From the NCBI GenBank assembly GCA_050731755.1, contig JBOHPP010000167.1:1-27052 (forward strand): a stretch of DNA of 27,052 nt, given 5' to 3'. A program made the position numbers and the translations under genes. Numbering within the stretch: the first letter of the stretch is position 1; each line of letters opens with the position of its first letter. Below are positions 13,395-21,309 of this stretch, piece by piece. Origin of the DNA: JBOHPP01 sp050731755 (GTDB lineage: Bacteria; Methylomirabilota; Methylomirabilia; Rokubacteriales; CSP1-6). Under the pieces are notes generated by a model, which did no database searches, was not told the origin of the DNA, and saw only the letters and a program-made list of their open reading frames with translations.

Positions 13395-14819
13395 ATGGGC
13401 GCTGGCACCGCTGTGAGGACCGTGACCAACACGCTGCTCGGCTCGATCGCTGACGCCCTGACCGCCCTCTACGGTCGGCCGGTCGGACGTGACGCGGCCC
13501 TCGTGTTCGTGATGGCCTTCGTGCTCACGGTCATCATCACCGCCCGCTGGAAGACGCTGCGCTCCACGCCGCTGGCCAGCGGACCGTTCAGCCTCCCCGT
13601 GCTCAACCCGGCCGGTCACCGGCGCGGCGCTTCCATGGCGGCGTCGACGACCCTGATGGTCCTCGCGCTGCTCGTGGCCTGGGCGATCAATCTCATGCCC
13701 CTTGCCATCGGGGCCACGCTCATCGCCGACGGAGAACCCGTGCGTGGTGTGATCTATGCGGCGCTCGGCTACGGGTGGATCTGGGCGTTCCTGGCTCTGC
13801 TGCCGATCTGGTTGGTGGTCAGCTGGTATGAGTACGGTGTCTGGACCAGCCTGGTCGGCAATAGCCTGATGTTCCTGCTCCTGAGCGTGCCGGGGTGGCT
13901 GATGGCCGGCGCCCATTGCTCCGCACGCATGGCCGCGGCGACGAGCGCCCCCCGGATGAGGAGCGGCCGCAAGCCTCTCACCATCGTGAGGATCGTGGTG
14001 GCGTCCCTGCTGCTCGGGGGCGCGCCGGCCGCCGCCGATCTCGCCGAATTCAGGCCGCTGGCGGGGCCGGCCACGGTGGACCTGGGTCGGAACCTGGCGG
14101 CCCTGGTGGTGGACGGCGACCACGACTTCATCGACGCCGACGACACGCGCCGGCTCATGGAGGCGTTGGGCAACCCGGCCACGCGGCGTGAGCTGGGGAC
14201 GATCCTGCCCAAGACCGGTGCCGAGTGGTTCGTGGTGCTGGAGTGGGAGGAGACGGGGTACGTCCGCGACGACGACGGCCGCTCGCTCAACGCGGATTCA
14301 CTCTTGGAAGCCGTCCGTCGCGCAACCGACCAGGCCAACGAGCAGCGGCGGGTGGGTGGGCACCCGGCGCTCCAGATTTTGGGATGGGCGGAGAAGCCCC
14401 GCTACGACGCGGCGAGCCGACGCCTGGTGTGGGCGCTCGTGGGACGACCCGAGGACGAGCAGCGGGAAATCATCAACTACAACACCCGAGTCCTCGGGCG
14501 GCGCGGCCTCATCTCGGTGACGCTCGTCACCGATGCGGCGACCTTCGCCGAGGCCCGCTCCATCGTTCCCGGCATCGTGGCCGGGATCTCGTTCAAGCCC
14601 GGCCAGCGCTACGAGGAGTTCGTGCGGGGACAGGACAAGCTGGCCGAGTACGGACTGGCCACGCTGGTGGCCGGCGGCGCCGGTGTCGCTACCGTGAAGG
14701 CCGTGCAGAGCGGGCTGCTGAGCCGGTTCTGGAAGGCGATCGTCGTGGCGGCCCTGGGTGTAGCCGGGGGGCTGTTGACTTGGCTGACCCGCACCAGGAA
14801 ACGGCCGGCGCCGGCGTGA
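13395..14819 (+). CDS. DUF2167 membrane protein with an extra N-terminal multi-pass domain
   Basis: One open frame of about 474 residues. The C-terminal part (about 188-474) is a full DUF2167 protein: a signal-like segment (LTIVRIVVASLLLGGAPAAA), then GPATVDLG, RRLMEALGNP, EWFVVLEWEETGYVRDDDG, ADSLLEAVRRATDQANEQR, LQILGWAEKPRYDAASRRLVWA and a final membrane helix before TRKRPAPA. Ahead of it, residues 1-187 hold about four hydrophobic segments (33-51, 83-108, 118-143, 150-171) of an unknown family. Stand-alone DUF2167 proteins normally start at the equivalent of residue 188 (ATG at 13956), so this is a fusion or two genes joined by loss of a stop. The exact start (13395, 13368 or 13413) has no clear ribosome site. 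It diverges from the sigma-factor operon across about 200 bp. The function of DUF2167 is unknown. Confidence 0.8.
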   Translation: MGAGTAVRTVTNTLLGSIADALTALYGRPVGRDAALVFVMAFVLTVIITARWKTLRSTPLASGPFSLPVLNPAGHRRGASMAASTTLMVLALLVAWAINLMPLAIGATLIADGEPVRGVIYAALGYGWIWAFLALLPIWLVVSWYEYGVWTSLVGNSLMFLLLSVPGWLMAGAHCSARMAAATSAPRMRSGRKPLTIVRIVVASLLLGGAPAAADLAEFRPLAGPATVDLGRNLAALVVDGDHDFIDADDTRRLMEALGNPATRRELGTILPKTGAEWFVVLEWEETGYVRDDDGRSLNADSLLEAVRRATDQANEQRRVGGHPALQILGWAEKPRYDAASRRLVWALVGRPEDEQREIINYNTRVLGRRGLISVTLVTDAATFAEARSIVPGIVAGISFKPGQRYEEFVRGQDKLAEYGLATLVAGGAGVATVKAVQSGLLSRFWKAIVVAALGVAGGLLTWLTRTRKRPAPA

Positions 14820-14828
14820 TGGAGCAGG

Positions 14829-14853
14829 CCACCTTCGACGTCGAACCTGGTGG
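14829..14853. terminator. Hairpin between convergent genes
   Basis: CCACC (14829-14833) pairs with GGTGG (14849-14853), enclosing the perfect palindrome TTCGACGTCGAA (14834-14845). It lies in the 48-bp gap between the stops of the DUF2167 gene and YqeY, where a bidirectional terminator would be expected. There is no T-run on either side. Confidence 0.35.
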
Positions 14854-14867
14854 GCGCTTGAAGCCGA

Positions 14868-15326
14868 TCACGTCGCGAGGAGTTCCTGGGCAATCCGTTT
14901 GACGTCTGCCGCTTCGACCTGCCCCTTGTGCGTCTTCATGATGTCGCCGATGAGGCGGCCCACCTGCTTCGAATCGGTGATACCGAGGGCGCCGAGTCGC
15001 TCGCGCACCAGGGCGCGCAGGGCCGCCTCGTCCACGCGCTGGGGCAGGTAGCGCTCGCAGAACTCGACCTCGAACCGAAGCTGGGCGGCCTGGGCGGCGC
15101 CGCGCTCGCCCAACTTCTCGAACTCGGCCAGGGCCTTCTGCAGCTGCTTGCGGTAGGCGGCGATGACGTCGAGGACGAGCGCATCGTCCACCGTCCCCGC
15201 GAAGCCCTTGGCGGTGCGCCGTTCGGCCAGCCTGGTCTTGATCATGCGCACCACGGCCGCCGTGCGCGCGTCCCGCTCGCGGATGGCCTGCCGGAGCGTG
15301 TCGTCGATCGCCTGCTCGAGCCCCAT
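14868..15326 (-). CDS. GatB/YqeY domain protein
   Basis: A 152-residue YqeY family protein, homologous to the tail domain of the GatB subunit of tRNA-dependent amidotransferases but found as a free protein. Signatures are LEQAIDDTLRQAIRERDA at the N-terminus, RMIKTRLAERR, the FCERYLPQ.VDEAAL motif, and VGRLIGDIMKTHKGQVEAADV near the end. Length is normal. The ATG at 15326 is fixed by homology, yet the purine-rich ribosome site (GGAAGGAG) directly touches it, closer than usual. The function is not well known; it may interact with tRNA or charged-tRNA metabolism. Confidence 0.94.
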   Translation of the reverse strand: MGLEQAIDDTLRQAIRERDARTAAVVRMIKTRLAERRTAKGFAGTVDDALVLDVIAAYRKQLQKALAEFEKLGERGAAQAAQLRFEVEFCERYLPQRVDEAALRALVRERLGALGITDSKQVGRLIGDIMKTHKGQVEAADVKRIAQELLAT

Positions 15327-15342
15327 CTCCTTCCGTCCGAGG

Positions 15343-16622
15343 CTACCAGGGAAGCTTGGCCGGCTCGTACTCCGCGATGCGGTCGCTGACGACCATCACG
15401 GGGTCGATCCCGTACAGGCGACGAGCGTTCTCGCCCAGGAGCTTCTGTTGCACGCGGGCGGGGACGTTGTGCTTGTTCATGAGCTCCAAGGCTTCCCAGG
15501 CCTCCTCGGCGTCGTGGTGCGGGTAGTCCGACGACCATAGCCCCACGTGCTCGTAGAGGTCCCACATCCGGTACACCGGCTCCTCGTCACCCTCGAAGGC
15601 GATGAAGCACTGACCGTAGAAGGTGTCCGAAGGGTCGCGGACGGCTTTGGCCCGCTGGAAGGCGTACAGGTCGAGGAAGTTCCGGCTCCGAGCCAGCACC
15701 AGCGGCAGCCAGGTGGCGTTCGATTCCAGGACCGCGCACCTCAGCCGGGGGAACTTCTCCAGCCAGCCGGTCATGAGCACCGTGGTCAGCCACGTCATCG
15801 CCTCGAAGATGAAGCCCAGCGACTCGGAGGCGTCGATGCTGGGCTCCATGCTGAACACGATGTTGCTGACGAACTGGCCCGGCGAGTACACGACCGCCTC
15901 GTCGGTGAACAGCAGGCCGGCCCCGGTGGCGCGCGTGCGGGCGATGCGCTGCGCCCACTCCGGCGTCAGCGCCTCGCGCGAGGGGAAGGTGTGCATGGCC
16001 AGCACGAGGCCGAGGTCCTCGAAGTCCCGCCAGAGCGGATCGAACTCGGGAAGGGTCGGGTAGAGCCCGTTCCAGAAGCATGGGCGGACGGCGGCCGCCT
16101 TGAACCCGCGGGCGGCCACCCGCTTGAGTTCCTCCCGGGCGTGCTCCACGCTCTGCAGCGGCAGCACGGCGCAGGGGAACAGCCGGCGCCGATCGACGGC
16201 GGCGTAATCGTCGATCCAGTCGTTGTAGGCGCGGGCGAGGATCCGTGCGGCTTCGGCGTCGCGCACCAGGGCCAGGCGGACGAACCAGCTGGGAAAGAGC
16301 ATCACCTGGTCGATCCCCAGCGCGTCCATGTCGCGCAGACGCGCGTGCGGGTCACGGCAGCCGGCCAGCCGGCCCAGCTGTGCCTTCCACTCGTCGGTGC
16401 CCGGTGTGAGGGCGCCGATCAGCTTCTTCGGCCACCGGGGCCAGCCGACCTCCGCCGCGTTCGCGCGCTCGCGTGACGCCGGGACGGCGCGCCCGTTGAT
16501 GAGCAGTGGAACTGCGTCTTGACCCAGGACCGCACCGCCGAGGGGACGTACTGGTCCCAGATTTCGGGCGGTTCGACGATATGGCTGTCGCAGTCGAAGA
16601 CCGGGAAGCTTTTAGTCGCCAT
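15343..16622 (-). pseudogene. Amidohydrolase 2 family (TIM-barrel) gene interrupted by a frameshift
   Basis: The N-terminus begins at the ATG at 16622 with GGAGGG upstream and reads ATKSFPVFDCDSHIVEPPE (the D-x-H metal motif), WDQYVPSAVRSWVKTQFHC, and then falls out of frame near 16504-16510. In the next frame the protein resumes with LINGRAVPASRERANAAEV, WPKKLIGALTPGTDEW and continues through MDALGIDQVMLFPSWF to the stop at 15343. Later metal-site candidates are H in LAMHTFPSREA and the SSDYPHHDAE motif. The total length is 3n+2, so at least one base is missing (3k+1). The intact protein would have about 426 residues of the amidohydrolase_2 (PF04909) group, metal-dependent hydrolases and decarboxylases. 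Everything except the shift is well conserved, so recent mutation or a consensus error are both possible. Confidence 0.85.
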
Positions 16623-16745
16623 CGGATCACCCTCCGGCCGAGATGGTAGTTCGCCCGGCGCCGCCTGGGCAAGCCGGCCTTGATGCGGAAAAGAATTTCC
16701 TACAACGCCACGGTCTGGCACATCGGTTGCTCATTCGTTCCGCCG

Positions 16746-17681
16746 ATGGAGCCAAAGGTCCACATCGTGGTGACACCAGGGTCGGGCGAGGGCCGGGCCC
16801 TTGCCACCGCCCGCCGCCTGGCCCGGGCGCTCAAGACCCGCGGGCACACGCCGGCCGTTCAGAAGTTCGAGGGAGTGGGCGGACTGCAACGGTGGGCGGC
16901 GACGTGCGAAGGTGGATTCTCTCATTTCATCTGCGTGGGCGGTGATGCCACCCTCAGCGCCGCGGCGAAGGCTTCGATCCGGTTGCGGGTGCCCTTCGTG
17001 CCTGTGCCCAACGGGTTCGGCAACATCTTTACGCGAGCCTTCGGCCACCCAAGCCGGGTGGAGGCCGTGCTCGATCTCCTGGCCCGCGGCAAGGTCCGCT
17101 GGGTCGACGTGGGGGTCATCGGCGACGAGATCTTCCTGTCGCACCGCAGCTACGGGATCCTCGAGAGGATCCAGCAGGCGGTCGAGCGCGGGGGCGGCCA
17201 GCCCCGCGCTCGCTGGCTCCGGCACCTCGCCTACTACGGCCTCGCGCGGCGGTTTCTCTTCGAGCGGCCGATCCCGTCCATCACGGTGGAAATCGACGGG
17301 CGCGTCGTCACCGAGCGCGCCATCCTGGTCACCGTGGCCAATGTGGAGACCTACCGGGGCTTTCTTAGCCTGACGCCCACGGCGTCGCCAATCGACGGCA
17401 TGTTCGACGTCTTCGTCGTGCCGCGGGTCAGCCGGGGCGCGGTGGCGCTGCGTCTGGTCCGCCTCATGCTGCGGGCCCCCGGCCGGTGGAACGGGATCGT
17501 CCTGGCCCGGGGCCAGCGTGTCGTCATCACCGAAAAGGGCCGCCAGCCCGAGGAGTTGCGCACGCGGCGGCGGGTGCTGCCCTTGCTGGTACCTCCCGGC
17601 AGCATCGAAAGCCTGGAGCGTCGCACGGTCGAGGCCGAGGCCGACGCCCCCGAACCGCTGTCAGGCGACCGAGTAGCCTAA
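16746..17681 (+). CDS. Diacylglycerol kinase family / YegS-like lipid kinase
   Basis: About 311 residues of the DAGK catalytic fold (PF00781), which phosphorylates a lipid hydroxyl using ATP. It begins VHIVVTPGSGEGRALATARRL (the usual N-P-x-S-G motif altered to T-P-G-S-G), then the nucleotide loop FICVGGDATLSAAAKASI (GGDGT becomes GGDAT), and VPVPNGFGNIFTRAFG in place of P-x-GTGNDFAR. The C-terminal beta-sandwich follows (VTVANVETYRGFLSLTPTASPIDGMFDVFVV). The start at 16746 is chosen because family proteins begin just before the first strand; an ATG at 16683 is in frame but adds an unrelated leader, and neither has a strong ribosome site. The stop overlaps the convergent flippase-like gene's stop. 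Substrate unknown; nearby lipid genes fit a membrane-lipid role. Confidence 0.9.
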   Translation: MEPKVHIVVTPGSGEGRALATARRLARALKTRGHTPAVQKFEGVGGLQRWAATCEGGFSHFICVGGDATLSAAAKASIRLRVPFVPVPNGFGNIFTRAFGHPSRVEAVLDLLARGKVRWVDVGVIGDEIFLSHRSYGILERIQQAVERGGGQPRARWLRHLAYYGLARRFLFERPIPSITVEIDGRVVTERAILVTVANVETYRGFLSLTPTASPIDGMFDVFVVPRVSRGAVALRLVRLMLRAPGRWNGIVLARGQRVVITEKGRQPEELRTRRRVLPLLVPPGSIESLERRTVEAEADAPEPLSGDRVA

Positions 17682-18700
17682 GCGGGCGAGCGGCGGCTCC
17701 GCGCACGACGCCCAAGGGCCCGCCCGGCCCCCGCGCGCATGACCAGCAGCAAGACGATACCCACGCCGATCCACACTACCTGGCGTGCCCGCCGTACGAG
17801 GCTGTAGGCAAGCCCGGCCCCGGCTCCCAGCCCCAACGCGGCGAAGGCCGCCGCGTTGGCGCCTTCGAAGGCGCCCAGGTTCGCCGGGACCAGGAAGGTC
17901 GCGAACCGCACGCCTGAGCCCAGCGCCTCGATCACCGTCGCCGTGCTCACCGGCACCGGCATCGCGAGCACGGCCAGGATGATGACGGTCTCCAGGGCCC
18001 CCAGAAGCCAGCCCACCAGGTGGAAGCCGACCGACAGAGCGAGCCGTCGCCACTGCTCGCGGTAGTAGTCCCGGAGCGCCCGGTCCAGACGCCGGGCGTA
18101 GTCGGCGGATTCCAGGACTCCAGCCCAGACCAGAAGCCGGCCGGCACGGGCCACGAGGCCCATGACCTGCGCAACGAAGAACCCGCCTACCGCAAGCACC
18201 TCCACCACGAGCAACCACAGCATCGCGCCCAGTATCTCGGAATCCACCGCGAGTGTGGTCCAGGCCAGGACGATTCCGATCAGGAGGAAGAGCGCCTGGG
18301 CCACGGTGATGGTCGTCTTGGCGATGATCACCGAGGGCACGCTCTCCTCGTACGGGACGTCCCGGCGGAGGAGCCACGCCTTGACGGCTTCCCCTCCGAC
18401 GGAGCCGACCGCCGTCACCACGTTGATGGCCTCACCGGCGATCCGCGCGCCCAGGAGCCGATGAAACGGCGCCTGGCTCCGAGTGAAGGCGTATCGCCAG
18501 CCAAGGGTGTCGACGACCATCACCAGGCCATAGGGCAAGCAGATCAGGGCGAACTGCCACCAGGCGAGGCGGGCCAGAACGTCGACGATCGGCGCCCAGC
18601 CGATGCGGGCGACCAGGATCGTCAGGAGGACGGCGCCGGCCAGGAGGAGAACGACGCGCAGGAGACGCACGCAGTACGGTCGCTTCAACTCCCGTGCCAT
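17678..18700 (-). CDS. Flippase-like integral membrane protein (LPG synthase TM / UPF0104, HpnL-like)
   Basis: About 340 residues with seven to eight hydrophobic segments, the lysylphosphatidylglycerol-synthase transmembrane family (PF03706), which also includes HpnL of hopanoid clusters. Typical features are VDTLGWRYAFTRSQ after the second helix, the TAVGSVGGEAVKAWLLRRDVPYEESVPSVIIAKTT-like block (here residues about 102-135) and the C-terminal VPANLGAFEGANAAAFAALGLGAGAGLAYSLVRRARQ-like block. The ATG at 18700 is preferred over an in-frame GTG at 18724. No other hopanoid gene is visible, so I do not name it hpnL. It diverges from the PAP2 gene (59 bp apart) and is convergent with the lipid kinase, its stop codon overlapping theirs by three bases. 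Its role in moving a lipid across the membrane is inferred from the family. Confidence 0.88.
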   Translation of the reverse strand: MARELKRPYCVRLLRVVLLLAGAVLLTILVARIGWAPIVDVLARLAWWQFALICLPYGLVMVVDTLGWRYAFTRSQAPFHRLLGARIAGEAINVVTAVGSVGGEAVKAWLLRRDVPYEESVPSVIIAKTTITVAQALFLLIGIVLAWTTLAVDSEILGAMLWLLVVEVLAVGGFFVAQVMGLVARAGRLLVWAGVLESADYARRLDRALRDYYREQWRRLALSVGFHLVGWLLGALETVIILAVLAMPVPVSTATVIEALGSGVRFATFLVPANLGAFEGANAAAFAALGLGAGAGLAYSLVRRARQVVWIGVGIVLLLVMRAGAGRALGRRARSRRSPA

Positions 18701-18743
18701 ACCGGGCCCTGGGGACCACCCCACGGCAGGCTGCCGGACGCGC

Positions 18744-18749
18744 TACAAT
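18744..18749 (+). promoter_or_regulatory. Likely -10 element (TACAAT) for the PAP2 gene
   Basis: GCTACAATGAG matches the sigma-70 -10 consensus at five of six bases, ten bases before the ATG, which would give a very short leader. A perfect palindrome GGCAGGCTGCC (18725-18735) precedes it and could be an operator. No good -35 hexamer is seen. Confidence 0.4.
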
Positions 18750-18758
18750 GAGGGCGTC

Positions 18759-19388
18759 ATGACCCAATCGCGAGCGCTCCTGGCCGGGGCAACCCTGTCC
18801 CTCGTCGGGTTCATTGCGCTCGCGGTCTTCGCCGCGCCGAACGACTCCTTCGATCTCGATCGGACCGTCCGGGGAATGGTCCAGATGCTGCGGCACGACA
18901 GCCTGCATCCGGCCATGGAGGCGGTCTCGGTGCTGGGCGCCGGAAGCGGCCTGATTCCCCTGATCGCGCTGGGCTCGGCGGTGTTGTGGCGATCGCGCCG
19001 GCGGTGGGCCGTGGGGCTGCCGGCGTTCATGGCCGGCACCGGCGCGCTCCAGCTGCTGACTAAGTGGGCGATCGATCGCCCACGGCCGAACGAGCTGCCC
19101 TGGGGGTTTCCCAGCGGTCACATGCTGAGCGTCGTCGTGTTCTTCGGGATCGTCACCTATCTGGTCTATCGATCGTGCCCGGCGCGGAGCCGGCGCTGCC
19201 TCGCCAGCGCCATGTGCGCCGGCGTCGTGCTGGCCGTCGCCGCCAGCCGCCTCTACCTCGAGGCGCACTGGCTCTCCGACGTTGTCGGCGGATTCCTCGT
19301 CGGCCTGGCCTACCTTCTGCTCTGCATCTGGTTCCTCGATCGCCGGCGCCCGGCCGCGGCGCTGGTGCAAGCTCCACCGGTCACCTGA
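18759..19388 (+). CDS. PAP2 superfamily phosphatase
   Basis: 209 residues, membrane-embedded acid phosphatase of the PAP2 / type 2 phosphatidic acid phosphatase superfamily, which hydrolyses lipid phosphates such as phosphatidate or undecaprenyl pyrophosphate. All three motifs are present: K-x6-RP (KWAIDRPRPNE), PSGH (GFPSGHMLS) and SR-x5-H-x3-D (SRLYLEAHWLSDVVGG). Five or so membrane helices flank them, the first at about 5-25 and the last about 178-195 (VGGFLVGLAYLLLCIWFL). The ATG at 18759 has a GAGGG six bases upstream. It is next to a DAGK-like kinase and a flippase-like protein, so phosphorylation, flipping and dephosphorylation of a lipid carrier may be linked (inference). Confidence 0.92.
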   Translation: MTQSRALLAGATLSLVGFIALAVFAAPNDSFDLDRTVRGMVQMLRHDSLHPAMEAVSVLGAGSGLIPLIALGSAVLWRSRRRWAVGLPAFMAGTGALQLLTKWAIDRPRPNELPWGFPSGHMLSVVVFFGIVTYLVYRSCPARSRRCLASAMCAGVVLAVAASRLYLEAHWLSDVVGGFLVGLAYLLLCIWFLDRRRPAAALVQAPPVT

Positions 19389-19434
19389 CCGGTCCGCCGC
19401 CCAGCGAACCCCCGACCTCGGTCCCGCGGCGAAG

Positions 19435-19443
19435 TGCTATCCT
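19435..19443 (+). promoter_or_regulatory. Possible extended -10 (TGCTATCCT) upstream of the PanE-like gene
   Basis: TGCTATCCT fits an extended -10 (TGnTATAAT) with two mismatches, 35 bp before the ATG and 18 bp before the ribosome site AAGAGGAGG. The -35 region is not recognisable. Confidence 0.35.
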
Positions 19444-19477
19444 GCCGGCCAGCCCACGTGAAGAGGAGGCAGCCGGC

Positions 19478-20503
19478 ATGAGGATCGGGATCGTCGGAGC
19501 AGGCGCCATTGGCTGCGTGGTCGGCGGGTTGCTGACCAGGGCCGGTCGGGACGTTACGCTCATCGACCAGTGGCCGGAGCATGTGGAGGCGATGAAGCGG
19601 AAGGGGCTCCGGCTCTCCGGCACCTGTGGCGAGCACGTGATCCCGGTCAAAGCCTGCCACATCCACGAGGCCCAGGCCGTCGAGGCGCCGTTCGACGCCG
19701 CCTTCGTCGCCGTGAAATCCTACGATACCGAGTGGGCGACCGCGCTGGCCGTGCGACACCTCGGCCCCGACGGCGTCGTCGTGGACTTCCAGAACGGCAT
19801 GAACGACGAGCGCGTGGCCGCCATCGCCGGTCGCCAGCGGACGCTGGGCTGCGTGATCACCATCGGCGCTGGTCTTTACGAGGCGGGCCACGCCATGCGC
19901 ACGGATTCGCAGAAGGTCGGGTTCAAGATCGGCGAGTTGGACGGCGCCGAAACCGCGCGGGCGCGCCGGCTCGCCGAGGTCATGAGTGACGTGGCGCCGG
20001 CGAAGGTCACCACCAATCTCTGGGGCGAGCGGTGGTCCAAGCTCGCCATTAACTGCATGGCCAACCCCCTGGCCGGACTGTCGGGTCTCGGCTCGGCCGA
20101 AATCCGCAGCGAGCCCGAGGCCTGCCGGATCGCGATCCAGATCGCGGCCGAGGTCGTCGAGGTGGGCCGGGCCTGCGGGCACGAGGTCGAGCCGTTGTTC
20201 GGGATCGAGGCCGGCCGATTCGTGCAGGCGGCGGCCGGCCGTGATCGCGAAGGGGTCATGGCCGATATGGCGGCCGGGGCCAAGTCCCTCAGCGGCGGGC
20301 GGCCCTCCCTGCTGCAAGACGTGATGCGCGGCCGGCGGACGGAAATCGACTACCTCAACGGCCACGTCGTCGCCGAGGGGCGGCGGCTCGGTCTCAAGAC
20401 GCCGCTCAACGAGGCGGTGGTGCACCTGTACCGCGAGCTCGGCATCGGGTTCAGGCCCGATCTGCGGCACCTCGAGACGCTGGCCCGGATGCTGCCGAGG
20501 TAA
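19478..20503 (+). CDS. Ketopantoate reductase family protein (PanE/ApbA-like)
   Basis: 341 residues. The N-terminal Rossmann fold starts at once (MRIGIVGAGAIGCVVGGLL, the GxGxxG dinucleotide motif), followed by FDAAFVAVKSYDT and VVVDFQNGMNDE, typical of 2-dehydropantoate 2-reductase relatives. The C-terminal helical domain has TTNLWGERWSKLAINCMANPLAGLSG (the W.K..N....N catalytic block with lysine), SLLQDVMRGRRTEIDYLNGHVV and GLKTPLNEAVVHLYREL. The start has a strong AAGAGGAGG site. Many Rokubacteria-like genomes carry several paralogues next to CoA-linked catabolic genes, and this one is 1 bp upstream of a crotonase, so it may act on another 2-keto acid rather than ketopantoate. Confidence 0.92.
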   Translation: MRIGIVGAGAIGCVVGGLLTRAGRDVTLIDQWPEHVEAMKRKGLRLSGTCGEHVIPVKACHIHEAQAVEAPFDAAFVAVKSYDTEWATALAVRHLGPDGVVVDFQNGMNDERVAAIAGRQRTLGCVITIGAGLYEAGHAMRTDSQKVGFKIGELDGAETARARRLAEVMSDVAPAKVTTNLWGERWSKLAINCMANPLAGLSGLGSAEIRSEPEACRIAIQIAAEVVEVGRACGHEVEPLFGIEAGRFVQAAAGRDREGVMADMAAGAKSLSGGRPSLLQDVMRGRRTEIDYLNGHVVAEGRRLGLKTPLNEAVVHLYRELGIGFRPDLRHLETLARMLPR

Positions 20504-20504
20504 C

Positions 20505-21290
20505 GTGGACTCCGCGTCCACCGATTTCGTCGTCGAGCAGGAAGGTCGCGTCGTCGTCGTCACCTTCAACCGCCCCGATGCCCGCAACGCCATGACTTTC
20601 GAGATGTACGAGCGCCTGCACGACGTGTGTGAGCGCGTGGACGAGGACCGCGGGGCGCGTGTGCTCGTCCTGCGGGGCGCCGGCGAGCGGGCGTTCGCCA
20701 GCGGCACCGACATCCGCCAGTTCCTGGAGTTCCGCACGCGCGAGCACGCGCTCGAGTACGAGGGGCGAGTCACCCGCGTGCTGGGGCGGCTGCACGCGAT
20801 GAAGAAGCCGACGGTCGCCATGGTCCAGGGCGACGCCGTGGGCGGCGGGCTGTTCATGGCCCTGGCTTGCGACCTCAGACTCAGCGCCGAGCACGCGCGC
20901 TTCGGCGCCCCGGTGGCCCGCACCCTGGGCAACTGCACAGCGCCGCTCAGCTTCTCGCTGCTGGCCGCCACCGTGGGGCCGGTGCGGGCGCGCAATATCC
21001 TGCTGACGGCGCGCCTGGTGGACGCGGCCGAGGCCCGCGCGATGGGGCTGGTGGACGAGGTGCACTCGGCGGCGGCGCTCCCCGGCCGGGTCAAGGAGCT
21101 GGCCACCCACCTCAGCGAGCTGGCGCCGCTCACCCTGGCCGCCGTCAAGGAGGCGACCCGCCGGGTGACGGCGCCGGCCGCCCTGCGCGACGCCGAGGAC
21201 ATCATCCTGTCGTGCTATCTGAGCCAGGATTTCCAGGAGGGTGTCCGCGCCTTCCTGGAGAAGCGCAAGCCCGACTGGCAGGGCCGCTGA
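20505..21290 (+). CDS. Crotonase-fold protein (enoyl-CoA hydratase/isomerase family) lacking both catalytic glutamates
   Basis: 261 residues, starting with GTG one base after the previous stop. The fold is unmistakable: VVVVTFNRPDARNAMTFEMY, the oxyanion-hole loops AFASGTDIRQF (residues 64-73) and GDAVGGGLFMALACDLRLS (109-127), and LTARLVDAAEARAMGLVDEV. In hydratases the two acid/base glutamates sit in GGGCE and in the PE that follows about 20 residues later; here the first is F117 (GGGLF) and the second V137 (APVART). Ordinary hydration is therefore unlikely. It may be an isomerase, dehalogenase, hydrolase or decarboxylase-like member using other residues. The oxyanion hole, and thus CoA-thioester binding, looks preserved. 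Confidence 0.9.
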   Translation: MDSASTDFVVEQEGRVVVVTFNRPDARNAMTFEMYERLHDVCERVDEDRGARVLVLRGAGERAFASGTDIRQFLEFRTREHALEYEGRVTRVLGRLHAMKKPTVAMVQGDAVGGGLFMALACDLRLSAEHARFGAPVARTLGNCTAPLSFSLLAATVGPVRARNILLTARLVDAAEARAMGLVDEVHSAAALPGRVKELATHLSELAPLTLAAVKEATRRVTAPAALRDAEDIILSCYLSQDFQEGVRAFLEKRKPDWQGR

Positions 21291-21309
21291 CGCCTTCGTG
21301 GTGGCCTGA

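Noticed and set aside
13194..14123. Long minus-strand frame continuing upstream of the sigma factor (to 14123)
   Set aside because: No sigma or other homology, rich in R/G/H, and it is antisense to the DUF2167 membrane gene; the sigma start at 13193 has a ribosome site.
17678..18700. Naming the flippase-like gene hpnL with hopanoid function
   Set aside because: No hopanoid genes (squalene cyclase, hpnA-K) are in the window, and the family has other roles.
19310..21205. Minus-strand frame of about 630 codons opposite the PanE and crotonase genes
   Set aside because: A GC-skewed antisense shadow; the plus-strand proteins have clear families.
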